From CAYSLA01 sp964431685 (GTDB lineage: Bacteria; Armatimonadota; UBA5829), in contig CAYSLA010000171.1 of assembly GCA_964431685.1 (NCBI GenBank), positions 1 to 7,172 of the forward strand: 7,172 nucleotides of DNA, read 5' to 3'. Positions within the stretch are counted from its first letter, which is position 1. Every line of letters starts with the position of its first letter. The notes under the pieces are model-generated. The model had not been told where the DNA came from and made no database searches. It was given only the letters and a program-made list of their open reading frames with translations. This document shows positions 6,101 through 7,172 of this stretch, in pieces. Position numbers and translations under genes: made by a program.

Positions 6101-7102
6101 CGTTTCCTGAATCACCCACTTGGACAGATCGTCGAAGTCATCATAGAATATGGAGCCATTGCTCATTATGTTCTGATAGTAAGTGACGCTTGCTGCTGCG
6201 CTTGGCGAGTAGCCTGCGGCCCACGACTTCGCGGTGATCGTGGTGCCTGGACTGGCGATGAAAGGCGCGGTGTAGACGGCGCTGGATTCCGTGGGAGTGC
6301 TGCCGTCAGTTGTGTACCGGATCGTCGCCCCAGGAGTGGCGCAGGTAATCGTCACAAGCTGGTCTTCCGAGTAGGTTCCGGTTCGCGGCGTGATGTATGG
6401 GATCGCGGCCGACGGTCCGGAAGCGGGTAGTCCAACGCTGACGTAGTCGACCTCTATGTATGCCACAGTGGCAAATGAGCCCTCATATATTCCGATGTGA
6501 GCCGGCTTGGTGGCCCCAGTGAAAGAGGCTTTGGAGGCTACCAGCGTTCCATCCACATATATGTCGACCGTGTCGTCTGACGTGTGGTGCAAAGTCATGG
6601 TGTACCACGCGTTTCTGCTCAAAACGGGGCCAACAATCTCGGGCTCGTTGTCGGGATCATAGAACTTGCCCCACGCCAGGTTGAAAGATTCGCCAGGAAC
6701 ATTCTCCATAAGCAGCATTCCAAAGTCGACCGTCCAGCCTGAACCCACACTGCTCATGCCCATAAGCAAAGCCGTCTCCCTGTTGGTGGACGAAATCGCA
6801 TTAGCATTGCCGACTAGGAACTTCATCTCTATGACCCATTCCGAGGTACTGCCATAGTTCAACGGGCTGGTGGTGAACACGCCCAGCCAGGACCCAGATC
6901 CCGAGTCGTATGACTGGAATTTGAGAATACCGTCACTGACCCACGCACCGGGGTCGCAATCGGTGCTGACTGTCCAGGAGGACAGGTCGTTAAACTCGTC
7001 GAAAAAGATGGAACCGTCGCTGCTCACGGCAAAAGCCGAGGACACTGAGCCTGCTACTATCAGGGCAGCGAGCAGCAGACTGCAAGAAACGCTCTTAACC
7101 AT
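3185..7102 (-). CDS. Secreted multimodular LamG / chitobiase-C-like / CBM9-like protein
   Basis: 1305 residues, complete from ATG to TAG. Residues 1-25 are a Sec signal peptide (Lys3, a Leu/Ala/Val core, cleavage after AFA-25). Three near-equal units follow. The LamG-like jelly rolls are at about 27-226, 313-513 and 601-801. Each is followed by a chitobiase/beta-hexosaminidase C-terminal-like segment (about 233-309, 521-598, 809-887) with TIRYTTDG(S/T)TPTESS and a final W-A-x-G-Y-x-P-S strand. Residues about 893-1115 resemble a family 9 carbohydrate-binding/DOMON-like domain: IDGSLADW, an aromatic-rich middle, YVAVKVLDTD and WDARDAVEIYL. Residues about 1118-1300 look like one or two OB folds (VSVSGTV, GYFYVESSDRSSGIRV, FVSGTI). 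No catalytic residues, transmembrane tail or PEP-CTERM signal is visible, so the inferred role is extracellular carbohydrate or matrix binding. The start is supported by an AAAGGAAAG ribosome site 7 nt upstream and by the signal peptide beginning exactly there. The gene shares its module type with both downstream genes. Domain names are by eye; the fold class is more certain than any ligand. Confidence 0.9.
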   Translation of the reverse strand: MVKSVSCSLLLAALIVAGSVSSAFAVSSDGSIFFDEFNDLSSWTVSTDCDPGAWVSDGILKFQSYDSGSGSWLGVFTTSPLNYGSTSEWVIEMKFLVGNANAISSTNRETALLMGMSSVGSGWTVDFGMLLMENVPGESFNLAWGKFYDPDNEPEIVGPVLSRNAWYTMTLHHTSDDTVDIYVDGTLVASKASFTGATKPAHIGIYEGSFATVAYIEVDYVSVGLPASGPSAAIPYITPRTGTYSEDQLVTITCATPGATIRYTTDGSTPTESSAVYTAPFIASPGTTITAKSWAAGYSPSAAASVTYYQNIMSNGSIFYDDFDDLSKWVIQETDCNPGLSVSGGIAKFDTTAGIYLNACTTEPLNYGGASEWVTQARFRVIGGNPLSYYEPPTVWRESGLLVGLKNRPYGTTVEYGLLLEQNGSAMFNLNWGRINNTQPETLALNLNLNQWYTVAMYHKPDSSVDIFLDGEYTTTKPAIEKDGSVQATYINLIESASLTSCNIDYDYISVGAPVTELSAAVPNITPGTGAYTGDQLVTITCSTPGATIRYTTDGSTPTESSTLYTAPFVASPGTTVKAIAWAVGYAPSAVAAVTYHIYVTSDGSVFYDDFNDLAQWTYEGDCIPGPTVAGSILNLDSTTGMYLNLFTTDALNYGTLGEWVTETRFRVIYGGPLSYYEPGNNLYRETGLLVGLNSKPSGWTADYGLLLETGTSSELFNLTWGEFNSTAPSALVTGLNKNQWYTAVLYHRVDGNVSIFLDGVYLGEKPAILFGGDSQAKYIGVVEGSFATSAIYDVDYISVGAPTSGGLKVAAPSISPGSGTYYLPQWVTITCSTEGATIRYTTDGTTPTESSAVYSAPFLANPGTTVTARAWAAGYEPSVFAKAVYSQADLDRPQYVKYSDSVVIDGSLADWSDADWAPLDQIYHGDPQDIDSGSEYAIKWGEAGERVYVAVKVLDTDHYFTDTYTDWDARDAVEIYLHTTGSSPDKSFALSEAAQQYTVGVKPSLTSFWTQLGYVGGAGEPHENAVPAGANFQAAATVSGMWIYYEAAMTPFEYFGEFAAQPSVISTLAGGQVIGVDVVAAGRDSSAYTGMRSENTKTGKSGDYSRFGRHLLLPPATAFGQVKEGLDGSWVSVSGTVTAAFHGYFYVESSDRSSGIRVVRPGYSATVGSAAFVSGTIDTAETGERYISAVTVHESAGTALEPLAMTNKALGGGAIGAQEGVSGAYGLNNIGLLVKTAGKVSNPTGATFVVSDGSGVALTVAVPDGQPLPAGGAYVSVTGISSCDKAGGNIERRLLVTGWAPAAQ
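4442..7024 (-). repeat. Three tandem in-frame LamG + chitobiase-C-like units
   Basis: The first 887 residues of the long protein hold three copies of a roughly 286-residue unit at about 7024-6176, 6166-5309 and 5302-4442. The landmark TIRYTTDG occurs at residues 260, 548 and 838, so the period is 288 then 290 codons. Similarity persists in DNA: the stretch around 5424-5450 recurs 864 nt away at 6288-6314 with few changes, and a more diverged copy lies near 4554. Units 2 and 3 share a PLSYYEP insertion that unit 1 lacks. Units 1 and 3 share EGSFAT near the end of the LamG-like part, where unit 2 has ESASLTSC. The pattern points to internal duplication followed by divergence and possibly recombination. 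Confidence 0.85.
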
Positions 7103-7172
7103 TGTTCTTTCCTTTCATGGCTCTATGAGATTTCTTGTGGGTAGAGATGCAGTTTGCCGTAGTTAAACAGTA
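7103..7172 (-). other. Partial upstream region, no clear promoter
   Basis: Only 70 nt upstream of the first gene are present. Apart from the ribosome binding site I see no convincing -35/-10 pair, operator or terminator. Whether the gene starts a transcript or follows another gene cannot be told from this window. Confidence 0.4.
7107..7115 (-). promoter_or_regulatory. Ribosome binding site of the long LamG gene
   Basis: The minus strand reads AAAGGAAAG, with its AGGA core 7 nt before the ATG at 7102. An earlier ATG at 7118 lies upstream of this site and out of frame, so it is not the start. The downstream LamG gene at 2930 has an almost identical leader sequence (GAAAGGAA followed by a purine run). 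Confidence 0.7.

Noticed and set aside
4859..6430. A 523-codon open frame on the plus strand
   Set aside because: It lies wholly antisense to the LamG/chitobiase-C units of the long gene. Its own peptide repeats (RGVERAGLRGSAA and RGVDGAGFRGSAA) only mirror the repeated DNA underneath. It has no ribosome site, signal peptide or recognisable domain, and it is arginine-rich as shadow frames often are.
4442..7024. CRISPR-like or short tandem repeat array
   Set aside because: The repeats are about 860 nt long, in frame, diverged and encode protein modules. There are no short identical repeats with unique spacers.

Overview
The window holds three consecutive genes, all on the minus strand and read right to left. 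All three encode secreted proteins built around the same kind of module, of about 200 residues. The module opens with S-(D/N)-G-S-(I/V), then an acidic F-x-D-L-x-x-W stretch, and closes with a 'D-x-D-Y-(I/V)-S-V-G' type strand. It looks like a LamG/concanavalin-A-like jelly roll. No plus-strand gene is convincing. The host is probably an uncultured Gram-negative-type bacterium with a PEP-CTERM/exosortase sorting system. The signal style, the YFYVE..DRSSGIRV OB-like segment and the chitobiase-C-like linkers suggest Armatimonadota, or less likely Planctomycetota or Verrucomicrobiota. That placement is inference from protein style only.

Layout in transcription order. (1) 7102-3185: a 1305-residue secreted protein made of a signal peptide, three [LamG-like + chitobiase/hexosaminidase C-terminal-like] units, a family 9-type carbohydrate-binding domain and an OB-fold-like C-terminus. 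It has no recognisable catalytic domain or C-terminal anchor. (2) 3184-2931: a 254-nt leader with a candidate promoter and two clusters of overlapping inverted repeats that can form mutually exclusive hairpins. (3) 2930-2163: a 255-residue protein with a signal peptide, one LamG-like module and a PEP-CTERM sorting signal. (4) 2162-2041: an intergenic region with a perfect 11-bp hairpin, an isolated strong Shine-Dalgarno and a small palindrome. (5) 2040 to beyond position 1: a secreted protein, 680 residues visible, with two LamG-like modules followed by the front half of a (beta/alpha)8 barrel resembling clan GH-A glycosidases. The presumed acid/base is in L-E-E-P. The window ends before strand beta-7, where the nucleophile is expected.

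Taken together this reads as a small locus for the extracellular handling of a glycan or glycoprotein. One product looks like a free multi-module binder, one like a sorted or anchored single-module binder, and one like a putative hydrolase carrying the same binding modules. The six LamG-like modules differ in a mosaic way, which suggests local duplication and recombination. No substrate can be named from sequence alone.
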